A stretch of DNA of 64,000 nt from NCBI GenBank assembly GCA_005881575.1, contig VBCA01000019.1, forward strand, positions 1 to 64,000, in the 5' to 3' direction. The stretch comes from Betaproteobacteria bacterium. Lineage in GTDB: Bacteria > Pseudomonadota > Gammaproteobacteria > Burkholderiales > SG8-39. Numbering within the stretch: position 1 is the stretch's first letter; each line of letters starts with the position of its first letter. Below are positions 33,843 through 42,277 of this stretch, one piece after another. The position numbers and the translations under genes were made by a program. The notes under the pieces were generated by a model. That model was not told the origin of the DNA, searched no databases, and saw only the letters and a program-made list of their open reading frames with translations.

Positions 33843-34804
33843 TGCGCGTCCGCGCGGCACCGCTTCTTCTTACGCTCGGCTTTGCGCTTTCCTGCGCGGC
33901 GCAAACCTACCCCTCGCGCGCGATCAGGATCGTGGTCGCGTTCCCCGCGGGCGGCGGCTCGGACCTCGCGGCGCGCGTGGTCGCGCAGAAGCTCTCGGAA
34001 GGCTTCGGGCAGCCGGTCGTCGTGGAAAACCGCGTCGGGGCGAACGGCAGCGTCGGCGCTGAGGCCGTGGCGCGCTCCGCCCCCGACGGGTACACGTTGG
34101 TGATGGGCAGCAACGCGAACATCACCACCAATCCGCATCTGATGGCGCTCGCCTACGATCCGATGAAGGACCTCGCGCCGGTGGCGATGCTGACCGTGAA
34201 TCCCTTGCTGCTCTTCGTCAATCCGGCAGTAGTGCCGGTCGCCTCGTTCCGCGAATTCCTCGACTACGTCAGGGCCCGGGACGGCAAGGTCGACTACGCC
34301 TCGGCGGGCAACGGCTCGCCCGCGCACCTGTCCGGCGAGCTGCTGAAGCTCACCGCGGGGATCCAGATGGTGCACGTGCCCTACAAGGGCGGACCGCCCG
34401 GGGTCAACGACGTGCTCGGCGGGCGCGTCGGAGTCATGCTCGCGGCGGCGCCGACAGTGCTGCCGCACATCCGCTCCGGAAAGCTGCGCGGCATCGCCAT
34501 GACCGGCGCGCGGCGCTCGGCTTTTGCGCCGGAGATCCCGACCGTCGCCGAGTCCGGCTTTCCGGGTTTCGACGTGGTAATCTGGAACGCCTTGTTTGCG
34601 CCCGCGGCGACTCCGAGCGCGGTCCTCGCGAGACTGCACGTCGAGATCGACCGCATCCTCACGCAGCCCGACGTGAAGGATGTGCTGCTCAAGCAGGGCG
34701 CAGAAGTGCAACCCATGAGCGACGCGGCGTTCCGCGAGCTGCTGAAGACGGAATACGAGCGCTGGGGCAAGGTGATACGCGAGGCGAAGATCAAAGTGGA
34801 CTGA
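33842..34804 (+). CDS. Bug-family periplasmic receptor 5
   Basis: Receptor of 320 residues: signal ending SCAAQ, AFPAGGGSDLAAR ligand loop with Asp, VVENRVGANGS, APDGYTL, YASAGNGSPAHL, VHVPYKGGPPGV and EIPTVAESGFPGFD. It lies between two alpha/beta hydrolases with one-base overlap before and three bases after, so it is part of one operon running from 32994 to at least 37795. Confidence 0.93.
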   Translation: MRVRAAPLLLTLGFALSCAAQTYPSRAIRIVVAFPAGGGSDLAARVVAQKLSEGFGQPVVVENRVGANGSVGAEAVARSAPDGYTLVMGSNANITTNPHLMALAYDPMKDLAPVAMLTVNPLLLFVNPAVVPVASFREFLDYVRARDGKVDYASAGNGSPAHLSGELLKLTAGIQMVHVPYKGGPPGVNDVLGGRVGVMLAAAPTVLPHIRSGKLRGIAMTGARRSAFAPEIPTVAESGFPGFDVVIWNALFAPAATPSAVLARLHVEIDRILTQPDVKDVLLKQGAEVQPMSDAAFRELLKTEYERWGKVIREAKIKVD

Positions 34805-34807
34805 AAC

Positions 34808-35620
34808 ATGGATTCTGCAGAAGGCCCGGTCACCGAAAAAATCGCGGGAGTGAACATCGAAATCCTCAGGCGGGGGAAAGGGCGTCCGATCCTCTTCCTC
34901 CATCCCCACATCGGCATTCACGGCTCGGGGCGTTTCATCGAGCGGCTCGCGCGCGAGGCGCAGGTGATCGCGCCTTCGCATCCCGGGTTCGGGCACTCGG
35001 AGCTGCCCAGAGGGATGTCCACCGTGGACGACCTGTCGTATTTCTATCTCGACCTGATCGAGAACCTCGACTTGCGCGACCTCGTCGTCGTCGGCGCTTC
35101 GTTCGGCGGATGGATCGCTGCGGAAATCGCGACCAAGACTCGCGAGCGCCTGTCGCGCCTCGTACTGATCGGGGCGGTCGGCGCGAAATTCGGCGCGCGC
35201 GAGAAGAGCGACATCGTGGACATCTTTGCCACGCCGCGCGGCCGCTGGGAGGAGCTGTCGTTCCGCGATCCCGCGGTGTGGCTGCGAGACTACGAATCGC
35301 TCCCGGAGGAAGAGCTGACGGCGATGGCGCGCAACCGCGAGGCGACCGCGCTCTTCGCGTGGAATCCCTACATGTACAACCCGAAGCTGAGAGGGCGCCT
35401 GCACCGCATCCGGATCCCGACGTTGTTCCTGTGGGGCGCGAACGACGGCTTCGCGCCGATCGCCTACGGCAAGGATTACTGCGCGGCCATCCCCGGCGCC
35501 AAATTCGAGGAGATCGCCGACTCGGGCCATTTCCCGCACATGGAGCAGCCCGAGGCCGTAGCGCGGCACGTGATCGGGTTCGCAGGCGACAGGCCGCGCC
35601 GACGTGGAGATACGAGGTGA
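34808..35620 (+). CDS. alpha/beta hydrolase (meta-cleavage-product type)
   Basis: Protein of 270 residues with HPHIGIHGSGRF, the nucleophile elbow GASFGG (Ser98), Asp in WGANDGF and His in DSGHFPHMEQPE. The C-terminal DSGHFPH and EQPE pattern is that of C-C bond hydrolases and lactonases in aromatic degradation, but many esterases share it. No signal. It is four bases before the LLM oxidoreductase, so co-translation is likely. Confidence 0.9.
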   Translation: MDSAEGPVTEKIAGVNIEILRRGKGRPILFLHPHIGIHGSGRFIERLAREAQVIAPSHPGFGHSELPRGMSTVDDLSYFYLDLIENLDLRDLVVVGASFGGWIAAEIATKTRERLSRLVLIGAVGAKFGAREKSDIVDIFATPRGRWEELSFRDPAVWLRDYESLPEEELTAMARNREATALFAWNPYMYNPKLRGRLHRIRIPTLFLWGANDGFAPIAYGKDYCAAIPGAKFEEIADSGHFPHMEQPEAVARHVIGFAGDRPRRRGDTR

Positions 35621-35624
35621 GACC

Positions 35625-36803
35625 ATGAGGATCTACCACTTTTCCGAGCAACCGTGTCCCGACGCCTGGGCGCCGGAGCACAAGTCCCTGCGCGTGATCC
35701 TGCCCAGCCGCAACTGCGATCCGCGCGTGATGGCCGAGAACTATCACCACCGCCTCGACGAATGGATGCTCGCGGACGAGCTCGGTCTCGACATCATGAT
35801 CAACGAGCACCACGCGACCGCCACCTGCTGCTGTCCGGTGGCCGCGGTTCCGCTCGCGATCCTCGCGCGGCAGACGAAGCGCGCGCGCCTGCTCACCCTC
35901 GGCTACCCGATCGCGAACCGCCTCGACCCGGTGCGCGTCGCCGAGGAGTTCGCGATGATCGACGTGATCTCGCGCGGGCGCCTGGAGATGGGCCTGGTGC
36001 GCGGCGTGCCCTACGAGGTGCCGCTCTCGGTGCGCTCCGCCGTCGGCCAGATGGACCGCTTCTGGGAAGCGCACGATCTCATCATCAAGGCGATGACCTC
36101 GATCGACGGGGCGTTCGACTGGCAGGGCGAGCACTTCCAGTACCGCAACGTCAACGTCTGGCCGCGCGTCTACCAGCAGCCGCACCCGCCGGTGTGGATC
36201 ACGGGCAGGAGCCCGCAGAACATCCGCGAGATCGCCGAGCGCGGCTACGTGCTCGGCACCTTTCTCTCCGGCTTCCAGACGAAGGACCTGTTCGATCACT
36301 ACCGCAAGGCCTGCGCCGACCTCGGCCGGCCTGCGCCTGCGCCCGACCGCTTCTCCTATCTCGGCATCGTCGCGATCGCCGAGGACAGGAAGGAAGCGCT
36401 GCGCCGCGCGGAAGTCATGGTCGGTTACCTGCGCTCCTCGGGCCGCGTCGCCGAGCCCTTCGGCACGCCGCCCGGATATTTTTCGGTGAAGGACGCGGCG
36501 CGCATGATCAAGGCGCGCGGCAAGCGCACCACGACCACGCGCGAAGGCAAGGCCGTCGACACGCACCACGGCGCGATCGAGGACCTCGTCAAGGCGGGAA
36601 TCATGTTCGTCGGCACGCCCGACGACGTCACCAGCCAGCTCGCGGAATTCGTCGACAACGTCGGCGGCCTCGGCCATTTCCTCATGATGGGCCACGCGGG
36701 GCACATGACGCACGAGGAAGCGGTCGACCAGATCACCCTCGTCGCGAAGGAAGTCCTGCCGCGGCTGCAGAAACCGCGCGCCGCATCCAAGCAGGCGGCG
36801 TGA
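35625..36803 (+). CDS. LLM-class flavin-dependent oxidoreductase
   Basis: Luciferase-like TIM barrel of 392 residues: MRIYHFSEQPCPDAW, DIMINEHHATATCCC, GRLEMGLVRG, WITGRSPQNIREIAERGY and FVGTPDDV. It needs reduced FMN from a reductase not encoded here. The ATG at 35625 has GAGG upstream; an in-frame start at 35604 adds seven residues. Its gene ends exactly where a REP-like two-hairpin element begins, and its stop overlaps a GTG that opens Bug receptor 6. Its sequence differs substantially from the LLM protein at 13236, so the two are not recent copies. Confidence 0.9.
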   Translation: MRIYHFSEQPCPDAWAPEHKSLRVILPSRNCDPRVMAENYHHRLDEWMLADELGLDIMINEHHATATCCCPVAAVPLAILARQTKRARLLTLGYPIANRLDPVRVAEEFAMIDVISRGRLEMGLVRGVPYEVPLSVRSAVGQMDRFWEAHDLIIKAMTSIDGAFDWQGEHFQYRNVNVWPRVYQQPHPPVWITGRSPQNIREIAERGYVLGTFLSGFQTKDLFDHYRKACADLGRPAPAPDRFSYLGIVAIAEDRKEALRRAEVMVGYLRSSGRVAEPFGTPPGYFSVKDAARMIKARGKRTTTTREGKAVDTHHGAIEDLVKAGIMFVGTPDDVTSQLAEFVDNVGGLGHFLMMGHAGHMTHEEAVDQITLVAKEVLPRLQKPRAASKQAA

Positions 36804-37795
36804 TTTTTTCCCCTCCTTTCAAAGGAGGGGTGGCGCGAAGCGCCGGGGTGGTAACGCTCGTCGCCACCGGACTGTTTCTTTCGCTGTCGGCGCTGGCTCA
36901 ATATCCCTCCAAGCCGATCCGGCTCGTCGTCACTTTCCCGCCGGGCGGTATCACCGATTTCACCGCGCGTGCTCTGGGCCCGCGCCTTTCGGAAACCTTG
37001 GGACAGCCGGTCATCATCGAGAACAAGACCGGCTCCGGCGGCAATATCGGCACCGACTTCGTCGCGAAGAGCGCGCCCGACGGCCACACGCTGCTCATCG
37101 CGGCGCCGCCCAACGCGATCAACGTGTCGCTGTACCGGTCGCTGCCTTTCGACACGAAGAAGGACCTCGCCCCGGTCGCGCTCGTGGGCAGCGGCGCGAA
37201 CGTTCTGGTGGTCTCCGCCAAGACGCCCGTCGCGAGCGTCCGCGAACTCCTCGAGCACGCGCGCCGCAATCCGGGCAAGCTCAACTTCGCCTCGAACGGC
37301 AACGGCACCAGCATTCATCTCTCCGGCGAGCTGCTCAAGTACTACGGGAAGTTCGACGCGGTGCACGTTCCCTTCCGCGGGGCGCCCGCGGCGATGGCCG
37401 CGCTCCTCGCCGGCGACGTCGATTTCATGTTCGACGCGCTCTCCATCTCCGCGCCGCAGATCAAGGCAGGCAAGATCCGCCTGCTCGCGGTCACTTCGCG
37501 CGAGCGCAGCCCGATGTTCCCCGACGCGCCGACCCTGGTCGAGTCGGGCTTTCCCGAGTTCGACGTGAGCGGCTGGACGGGCGTCATGACCACGGGGGGC
37601 ACGCCTGCCGCCGTCATCGCGCGCCTGGAAGCCGAGCTGCGCAGGATCCTCTCCGACCGCGAGCTGATCGCCGCGTTCGAGAGGCCCGGCATGACCGTGA
37701 GCTTCGCAGGCGCGCGCGAGTTCGGCGAGTTTCTCGACGCGGAAATCCGGCGCTGGGCGCTGGCGGTGAAGCATTCCGGCGCGCAGGCCGATTGA
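36800..37795 (+). CDS. Bug-family periplasmic receptor 6 with REP-derived N-terminus
   Basis: Receptor of 331 residues: TFPPGGITDFTAR ligand loop, IIENKTGSGGN, APDGHTL, FASNGNGTSIHL, VHVPFRG, TLVESGFPEFD. The start is the GTG at 36800, overlapping the LLM stop (GTGA). This makes the first 16 residues (IFSPPFKGGVARSAG) come from a REP-like repeat, supplying the basic n-region before the hydrophobic core VVTLVATGLFLSLSALAQ. Alternatives GTG 36830 and 36848 lack a usable SD. It is paralogous to receptor 4. Confidence 0.85.
   Translation: MIFSPPFKGGVARSAGVVTLVATGLFLSLSALAQYPSKPIRLVVTFPPGGITDFTARALGPRLSETLGQPVIIENKTGSGGNIGTDFVAKSAPDGHTLLIAAPPNAINVSLYRSLPFDTKKDLAPVALVGSGANVLVVSAKTPVASVRELLEHARRNPGKLNFASNGNGTSIHLSGELLKYYGKFDAVHVPFRGAPAAMAALLAGDVDFMFDALSISAPQIKAGKIRLLAVTSRERSPMFPDAPTLVESGFPEFDVSGWTGVMTTGGTPAAVIARLEAELRRILSDRELIAAFERPGMTVSFAGAREFGEFLDAEIRRWALAVKHSGAQAD
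36803..36852. repeat. REP-like two-hairpin element, copy 1
   Basis: Two consecutive inverted repeats follow a T-run: CCCCTCCTTT/AAAGGAGGGG (36810-36830), then GGCGC-GAA-GCGCC (36832-36844), then GGGGTGG. A second copy with the same order lies at 60608. The different but still complementary stem bases in hairpin 2 of the two copies support a conserved RNA or DNA structure. It overlaps the end of the LLM gene and the 5' end of Bug receptor 6. Confidence 0.75.
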
Positions 37796-37966
37796 GCGGG
37801 CGCGACTGGCGTAGTAGAGTGCAGGGGTAATAAAGGGATACGAGTCCTCCAGCTCGACAAAGGAGGCCCCGGGGTAACACAGACCCTCTCTGGTCTGGCT
37901 TGCGATTCTGGCATTTGTCTTCGAGTCACAGCGCGCCAGAGCGTCCCTCCGCCAATTGTGGGAAAA

Positions 37967-38845
37967 ATGGTGGCAGATTCACCGACGATATCGCTCGTTC
38001 TCGGGGGTGGCAGCGCCCGCGGCTTGGCCCACATCGGGGTGATTCAGTGGCTAACCGAAAACGGCTACAACATTCGCTCGATCTCGGGCTCCTCCATGGG
38101 CGCTCTCGTCGGGGGAATTTACGCTACGGGCAAACTCGAACTTTATACGGAGTGGGTGTTGGCGCTCGAGCGCATCCACGTCGTTCGCTTGTTCGATCTG
38201 GCGTTCCGCCGCGCCGGGCTTTTCAAGGGCGATCGCATCATGGGCGCACTGCGCGGGCTCATTGGCGAATTCGCCATCGAGAATCTCCCGATATCGTTCA
38301 CGGCTGTCGCAACCGACCTCGAGTCTGGCGAGGAAGTGTGGTTGCGCGAGGGCAAGCTGTTCGACGCGATCCGCGCCTCGATCGCGACCCCTCTGATCTT
38401 CACGCCCTTCGAATATCGCGGTCGAAAGCTGCTTGACGGCAGCTTGGTGAATCCGGTTCCGATTGCGCCCACTCTCAACGATACGACCGAACTGACTGTC
38501 GCTGTCCATCTGGGCGGCCCAATCGAGTTTAGGCCGTCCGTGCTCCCAAGCGCGCCCGTCCTTGACGGCAACGCCTATCGGCGGCGCATCCGTGCGTTCA
38601 TCGAGAGCCTACGCCGCTCTAAGGCAGGCGCTGCGCCTGAGTACGGGATTTTCGACATTGCGTTCGCATCCATGGAAGCGATGCATAACACGATCGCACG
38701 GCTCAAGCTCGCCGCATACTCGCCCGACGTAACGGTAGAGATACCGCGCGATGCGTGCGGCTTTTTTGAGTTCTGGCGCGCGAAGGAGCTGATCGCGCTT
38801 GGGCGCGAACGTGCCGCGCAGGCGTTTGCAGCGAGCGGGCGCTGA
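37967..38845 (+). CDS. patatin-like phospholipase (RssA-like)
   Basis: Protein of 292 residues. The oxyanion loop GGGSARG, nucleophile GSSMG (Ser43) and DGSLVNPVP (Asp157) form the patatin Ser-Asp dyad. RssA/YchK-type cytoplasmic esterases have the same size. ATG 37967 (weak GGGA) is chosen; GTG 37958 is an alternative. Codon use is visibly less GC-biased (AAC GAT ACG, CAT AAC) than in neighbouring genes, so it may be of different ancestry. The 171-bp region before it has a CAGACC/GGTCTG hairpin and no gene I can support. Confidence 0.9.
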   Translation: MVADSPTISLVLGGGSARGLAHIGVIQWLTENGYNIRSISGSSMGALVGGIYATGKLELYTEWVLALERIHVVRLFDLAFRRAGLFKGDRIMGALRGLIGEFAIENLPISFTAVATDLESGEEVWLREGKLFDAIRASIATPLIFTPFEYRGRKLLDGSLVNPVPIAPTLNDTTELTVAVHLGGPIEFRPSVLPSAPVLDGNAYRRRIRAFIESLRRSKAGAAPEYGIFDIAFASMEAMHNTIARLKLAAYSPDVTVEIPRDACGFFEFWRAKELIALGRERAAQAFAASGR

Positions 38846-38853
38846 CGAACTCC

Positions 38854-39849
38854 ATGATCACCGGGATGATCCGCTTCACCTTATGCGTCGCGGGGATGTC
38901 TTACGCGCTCGGGCTGCAAGCGCAGGGGCCTTCGGCGGGCTCAGGACGGCCGTATCCAAGCCGCCCCATCCGCCTGATCGTTCCGTTCCCTCCGGGCGGG
39001 TCGAGCGACAGCGTCGCGCGCGTCGTCGTCCAGAAATTCTCCGAAGGCCTCGGCCAGCCGGTCGTCATCGAGAACCGGCCGGGGGTCGGCGGCCTGCTCG
39101 GCTCGGAGGCGGTGGCGAAGGCCGCGCCCGATGGCTATACGCTGCTCCTCGGCAGCGTGAGCTCGCTCGCCGTCGCGCCGCACTTGTTTTCCAATCCACG
39201 GATCGACCCCGGGAAGAATTTTGCGGCGATCGCGCCGATCATGAGCAGTCCGCTCACCGTGATCGCGCGAGCCACGCTGCCGGTCGATTCGATCGCTGAC
39301 CTGGTCGCGCTCGCGAGATCAAAACCCGGCGCGCTCAACTACGGGGCGGCGGGTCTGGGCACGCACGTATACCTCGTGGCCGAGCTTTTCAAGAAGCAGG
39401 CCGGCTTCGACGCCGTATTCGTTCCATTTCAGGGCGGCGCGCCCACCATGACGGCGCTGCTCGCCGGCAACATCGACTACAAGTTCGACGTCGTCAACAC
39501 CACTTTGCCGCAGGCTCGAGCCGGGAAGGTGAAGGTGCTGGCCGTGACGAGCGCCGGGCGCGTGCCTTTGATGCCCGAGGTCCCGACGCTCGCCGAATCC
39601 GGATTTCCCGGAATCGAGGCGACCGCCTGGGTCGGTGTGGTCGGCCCGGCGAGACTGCCGGCGGGCATCGTCTCCCGGTTGAACGCGGAAATCGGGAACG
39701 CGGTTTCCGATCGCGACCTGAGCGAGGTCTATGTTGCGCAGGGCGTCGTGCCGGAGCTTGCGAGCCCGGCCGAATTTGCGGAGATGATCAAGCGCGAATA
39801 CGCGAGGTGGGGGGCGGTGGTGAGGGAGGTCGGCGCGAAGCCCGACTAG
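38854..39849 (+). CDS. Bug-family periplasmic receptor 7
   Basis: Receptor of 331 residues: signal ending LGLQAQG, PFPPGGSSDSVARV ligand loop, VIENRPGVGG, APDGYTL, YGAAGLGTHVYL, VFVPFQGG and EVPTLAESGFPGIE. It begins eight bases after the patatin stop and converges with the SDR gene, sharing four bases at the stops (CTAG). It is most similar in style to receptor 5 but not a recent copy. Confidence 0.93.
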   Translation: MITGMIRFTLCVAGMSYALGLQAQGPSAGSGRPYPSRPIRLIVPFPPGGSSDSVARVVVQKFSEGLGQPVVIENRPGVGGLLGSEAVAKAAPDGYTLLLGSVSSLAVAPHLFSNPRIDPGKNFAAIAPIMSSPLTVIARATLPVDSIADLVALARSKPGALNYGAAGLGTHVYLVAELFKKQAGFDAVFVPFQGGAPTMTALLAGNIDYKFDVVNTTLPQARAGKVKVLAVTSAGRVPLMPEVPTLAESGFPGIEATAWVGVVGPARLPAGIVSRLNAEIGNAVSDRDLSEVYVAQGVVPELASPAEFAEMIKREYARWGAVVREVGAKPD

Positions 39850-40613
39850 TGCATGCACGCTCCGCCGTCGACCACCAGAGTCTGACCGGTGATGAAGTCG
39901 CTCTCGGAGGAGGCGAAGAAAACGATCGCGCCGACGAGGTCCTCGGGCTTCTGCGTTCTCTTGAGCGCGCGCTCCCCCGCGGCCGCCGCGCGCATCCTGA
40001 CGATGCCCTCGCTCGGATTCTCCTCCGACAGGGTGCTGCCCGGCGCGACGCAGTTGACGCAGATGCCGTGTTGCCCGAGCTCGCGCGCGAGCGTGCGCGT
40101 GAAGCCCAGCACCCCCGCTTTCGAAGTGACGTAGTGGATGCGGCTCGCCGAGCCCTTCAAGGCGGTGCCCGAGCTGATGTTGATGATCTTGCCGGAGCCG
40201 CGCTTGCGCATGTGCGGCACCACGGCGCGCGAGGCGAGCCAGGTGCCGCGCAGATTGACCGCCATCATGCGGTCCCACTCCTCGATCTCGATCTCGTCGA
40301 AGGGCGAGCGCGACATCGGGACGGTGGCGAAGATCGCCGCGTTGTTCACGAGGATGTCGATTCGCCCGAATGCCCCGAGCGCGCGCTCGACCATCGCCCC
40401 GACGCTCGCTGGGTCGGCGACGTCGGTGCGCACTGCGATCGCCTCGAAGCCCCGGCGCTTCAAGTCCGCGGCGACGGCCTCGGCGGCGATCGCGTCGATC
40501 TCGGCGACCACGACCTTCGCGCCTTCTCCCGCCAATCCGAGCGCGTAGACCTTGCCGATGCCGTGGCCGCCGCCCGTGACGATCGCCACCTTTCCCGCCA
40601 AACGACCCGCCAT
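39846..40613 (-). CDS. SDR-family oxidoreductase
   Basis: Classical short-chain dehydrogenase of 255 residues. The cofactor motif TGGGHGIG, NNAAI, and the catalytic Ser (ISSGTA), Tyr161 and Lys165 (YVTSK) are all present. It reduces a ketone or oxidises an alcohol with NAD(P). ATG 40613 is preceded by AAGGAGG at 11 bases; an in-frame start at 40640 adds nine residues. Last gene of the minus run that starts with Bug receptor 8. Confidence 0.93.
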   Translation of the reverse strand: MAGRLAGKVAIVTGGGHGIGKVYALGLAGEGAKVVVAEIDAIAAEAVAADLKRRGFEAIAVRTDVADPASVGAMVERALGAFGRIDILVNNAAIFATVPMSRSPFDEIEIEEWDRMMAVNLRGTWLASRAVVPHMRKRGSGKIINISSGTALKGSASRIHYVTSKAGVLGFTRTLARELGQHGICVNCVAPGSTLSEENPSEGIVRMRAAAAGERALKRTQKPEDLVGAIVFFASSESDFITGQTLVVDGGACMH

Positions 40614-40636
40614 GCCTCGTTCCTCCTTGAGGGGCC

Positions 40637-41527
40637 TCAATGCGTCGGCTTTCGGCCCCTATAGTGCTGCGCGATCTCGGCCCCGGTCGCGCGCCACACG
40701 CCTTCGCGCCGGAGAATGTGCGCTAGCGCCGCGTCGAGGGCGCCGATGCGGTGGGGCACGCCGGTGAGATACGGATGCAGCGCGATCGCCATGACGCGGC
40801 CCGACTCGGCGCCTTCCTCGTAGAGGACGTCGAACTGACGCACGATCATGTCGCGGAACTCCTCCGCCGTGCGGTTGCGCTTCTCGAACGCGGGCTTGTC
40901 GTTGATCTCGGTGCTGTAGGGCACCGACACCAGGCTGCGGCCGCTTTCGAGCGTCATCAGGTAGGGCTGATCGTCGTTCACCCAGTCGCAGACGTACTCG
41001 CAGCCTTCGGCGGCGAGGTATTCGAGCGTGTCCCAGGTTTCCTGCAGCCCCGAGCCCAGCCAGCCGACCGGCCGCGAGCCGGTCGCTTGGGCGATCGTGT
41101 CGAGCGCGCTGCGGATGGTGCGGCTCTCCTGGCCGGCCCGCAGCTCGTTCAGGCGGCGCGTGTTGCTCTCGTTGTGCCCCATGAACTCCCACTTGCGCGC
41201 CTTGCATTCCTCGATGATCTCGGGATGCTGCGCGCACAGGTCGCTGTTCAGCGCGGCCGTGCCGCGCACCCCGTAGCGGTCGAGCACTTTCATCAGACGG
41301 AATACGCCCACGCGGTTGCCGTAATCGCGCGCGGCCCACGCGGGGACATCGGGGGGCTTCACGCCCGAGCCGCCGGCGCCCGCGGGAATGTTTTCCGAGA
41401 GCGAGAAGAACTCGATGTTCGGGATCACCCAGAGCGCGACGCGCGCGCCGCCCGGCCATTCGAGCCGCGGCCGGCGCGTGATCGGCGAGTAGGGGAACGG
41501 CCCGTATGTTGCTGCGCGCGGCTTCAT
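40637..41527 (-). CDS. polysaccharide deacetylase-family (PuuE-like) hydrolase
   Basis: Protein of 296 residues with the NodB-homology fold. The metal Asp lies in ALNSD, the His pair motif is reduced to MGHNESN, and RPVGWLGSG and IALHPYLTG are present. This form is typical of cytoplasmic PuuE-type allantoinases and peptidoglycan-unrelated N-acyl hydrolases. It is adjacent to an isochorismatase-type amidohydrolase (7 bp) and the SDR (23 bp), a grouping that suggests ureide or cyclic-amide breakdown (inference). Confidence 0.88.
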   Translation of the reverse strand: MKPRAATYGPFPYSPITRRPRLEWPGGARVALWVIPNIEFFSLSENIPAGAGGSGVKPPDVPAWAARDYGNRVGVFRLMKVLDRYGVRGTAALNSDLCAQHPEIIEECKARKWEFMGHNESNTRRLNELRAGQESRTIRSALDTIAQATGSRPVGWLGSGLQETWDTLEYLAAEGCEYVCDWVNDDQPYLMTLESGRSLVSVPYSTEINDKPAFEKRNRTAEEFRDMIVRQFDVLYEEGAESGRVMAIALHPYLTGVPHRIGALDAALAHILRREGVWRATGAEIAQHYRGRKPTH

Positions 41528-41534
41528 CGCGGCC

Positions 41535-42275
41535 TCATCGCAACTTCGCCCGCATTCCTTCAAGGTGGGCGATGACCTCCTCCGCGTGCAGCACGTCGGC
41601 GTACTTGTGGTGCATGTCGAAGAGGTTGACCTTGTGCGAGAGCAAGCTGCGGTCGAAGCAGCACTCCTCGACCAGCGTCACGTGAAAGCCGTGGGAATAG
41701 GCGTCGACCGCGGACGCGCGCACGCAGCCCGAGGTGCTCTCGCCGCACACGATGACGCTCTTCACGCCGAGCTGCGTGAGATGCGCGGCGAGCGGCGTTC
41801 CGAAGAACGCGCTCGCGCGGACCTTGGTGATCACGACGTCGTCGGGGGCCGGCTTGAACTCGGGCCGGATCGAGTAGAGCTCCCGATCGGTGCTCACGCC
41901 CTGGCGCCGGGTCGCGCGCACGTTCTTCGGCTGGCTCTGCCGCCGCGTGTCGCCGGTCGAGTAGAAGACGGGCAGCCCCGCCGCGCGCGCCGCGGCGAAC
42001 AGGCGCTTCGTCGGCGCGATCGCCGCCCAGGCGTATTCGCCGCAGGAGTTCGGATACCTCTTCATCACCTCCGGCACGGGCTTCGCTCCGCCCTGGTACA
42101 CGAGCTCGTACAGGTCGATCGCGACGAGCGCGGGCGAGGGACCGACGCCGACTTCGCGCCGGTAGTTCGAGTAGAGCTCGATCACATCGGGCGGCATGAT
42201 GTCCTTCCAGCAGTGATCCTCGAAGGGATCGTCCCGACGGGGGGCTTCGGTGATTCGAGTTGCTGCTTTTTGCAT
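41535..42275 (-). CDS. isochorismatase-family cysteine hydrolase (N-carbamoyl/amidase type)
   Basis: Protein of 246 residues. The catalytic triad is visible: Asp54 (VAIDLYE), Lys151 (VITKVRAS) and Cys184 (GESTSGCVRAS). The cis-peptide region before the Cys matches N-carbamoylsarcosine amidohydrolase and peroxyureidoacrylate hydrolase types. It should cleave an amide or carbamoyl group. The ATG at 42275 comes two bases after the stop of Bug receptor 8, so the receptor and amidase are co-translated. Confidence 0.92.
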   Translation of the reverse strand: MQKAATRITEAPRRDDPFEDHCWKDIMPPDVIELYSNYRREVGVGPSPALVAIDLYELVYQGGAKPVPEVMKRYPNSCGEYAWAAIAPTKRLFAAARAAGLPVFYSTGDTRRQSQPKNVRATRRQGVSTDRELYSIRPEFKPAPDDVVITKVRASAFFGTPLAAHLTQLGVKSVIVCGESTSGCVRASAVDAYSHGFHVTLVEECCFDRSLLSHKVNLFDMHHKYADVLHAEEVIAHLEGMRAKLR

Positions 42276-42277
42276 GA

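Noticed and set aside
37880-37960. Hydrophobic stretch LVWLAILAFVFE before the patatin gene
   Set aside because: The frame has a stop just before it and no start codon, so it is not a gene as it stands; it may be a remnant.
39846-39849. Four-base convergent overlap suggesting a frameshift
   Set aside because: The CTAG shared by the two stop codons is a normal convergent overlap; both proteins have complete C-termini.
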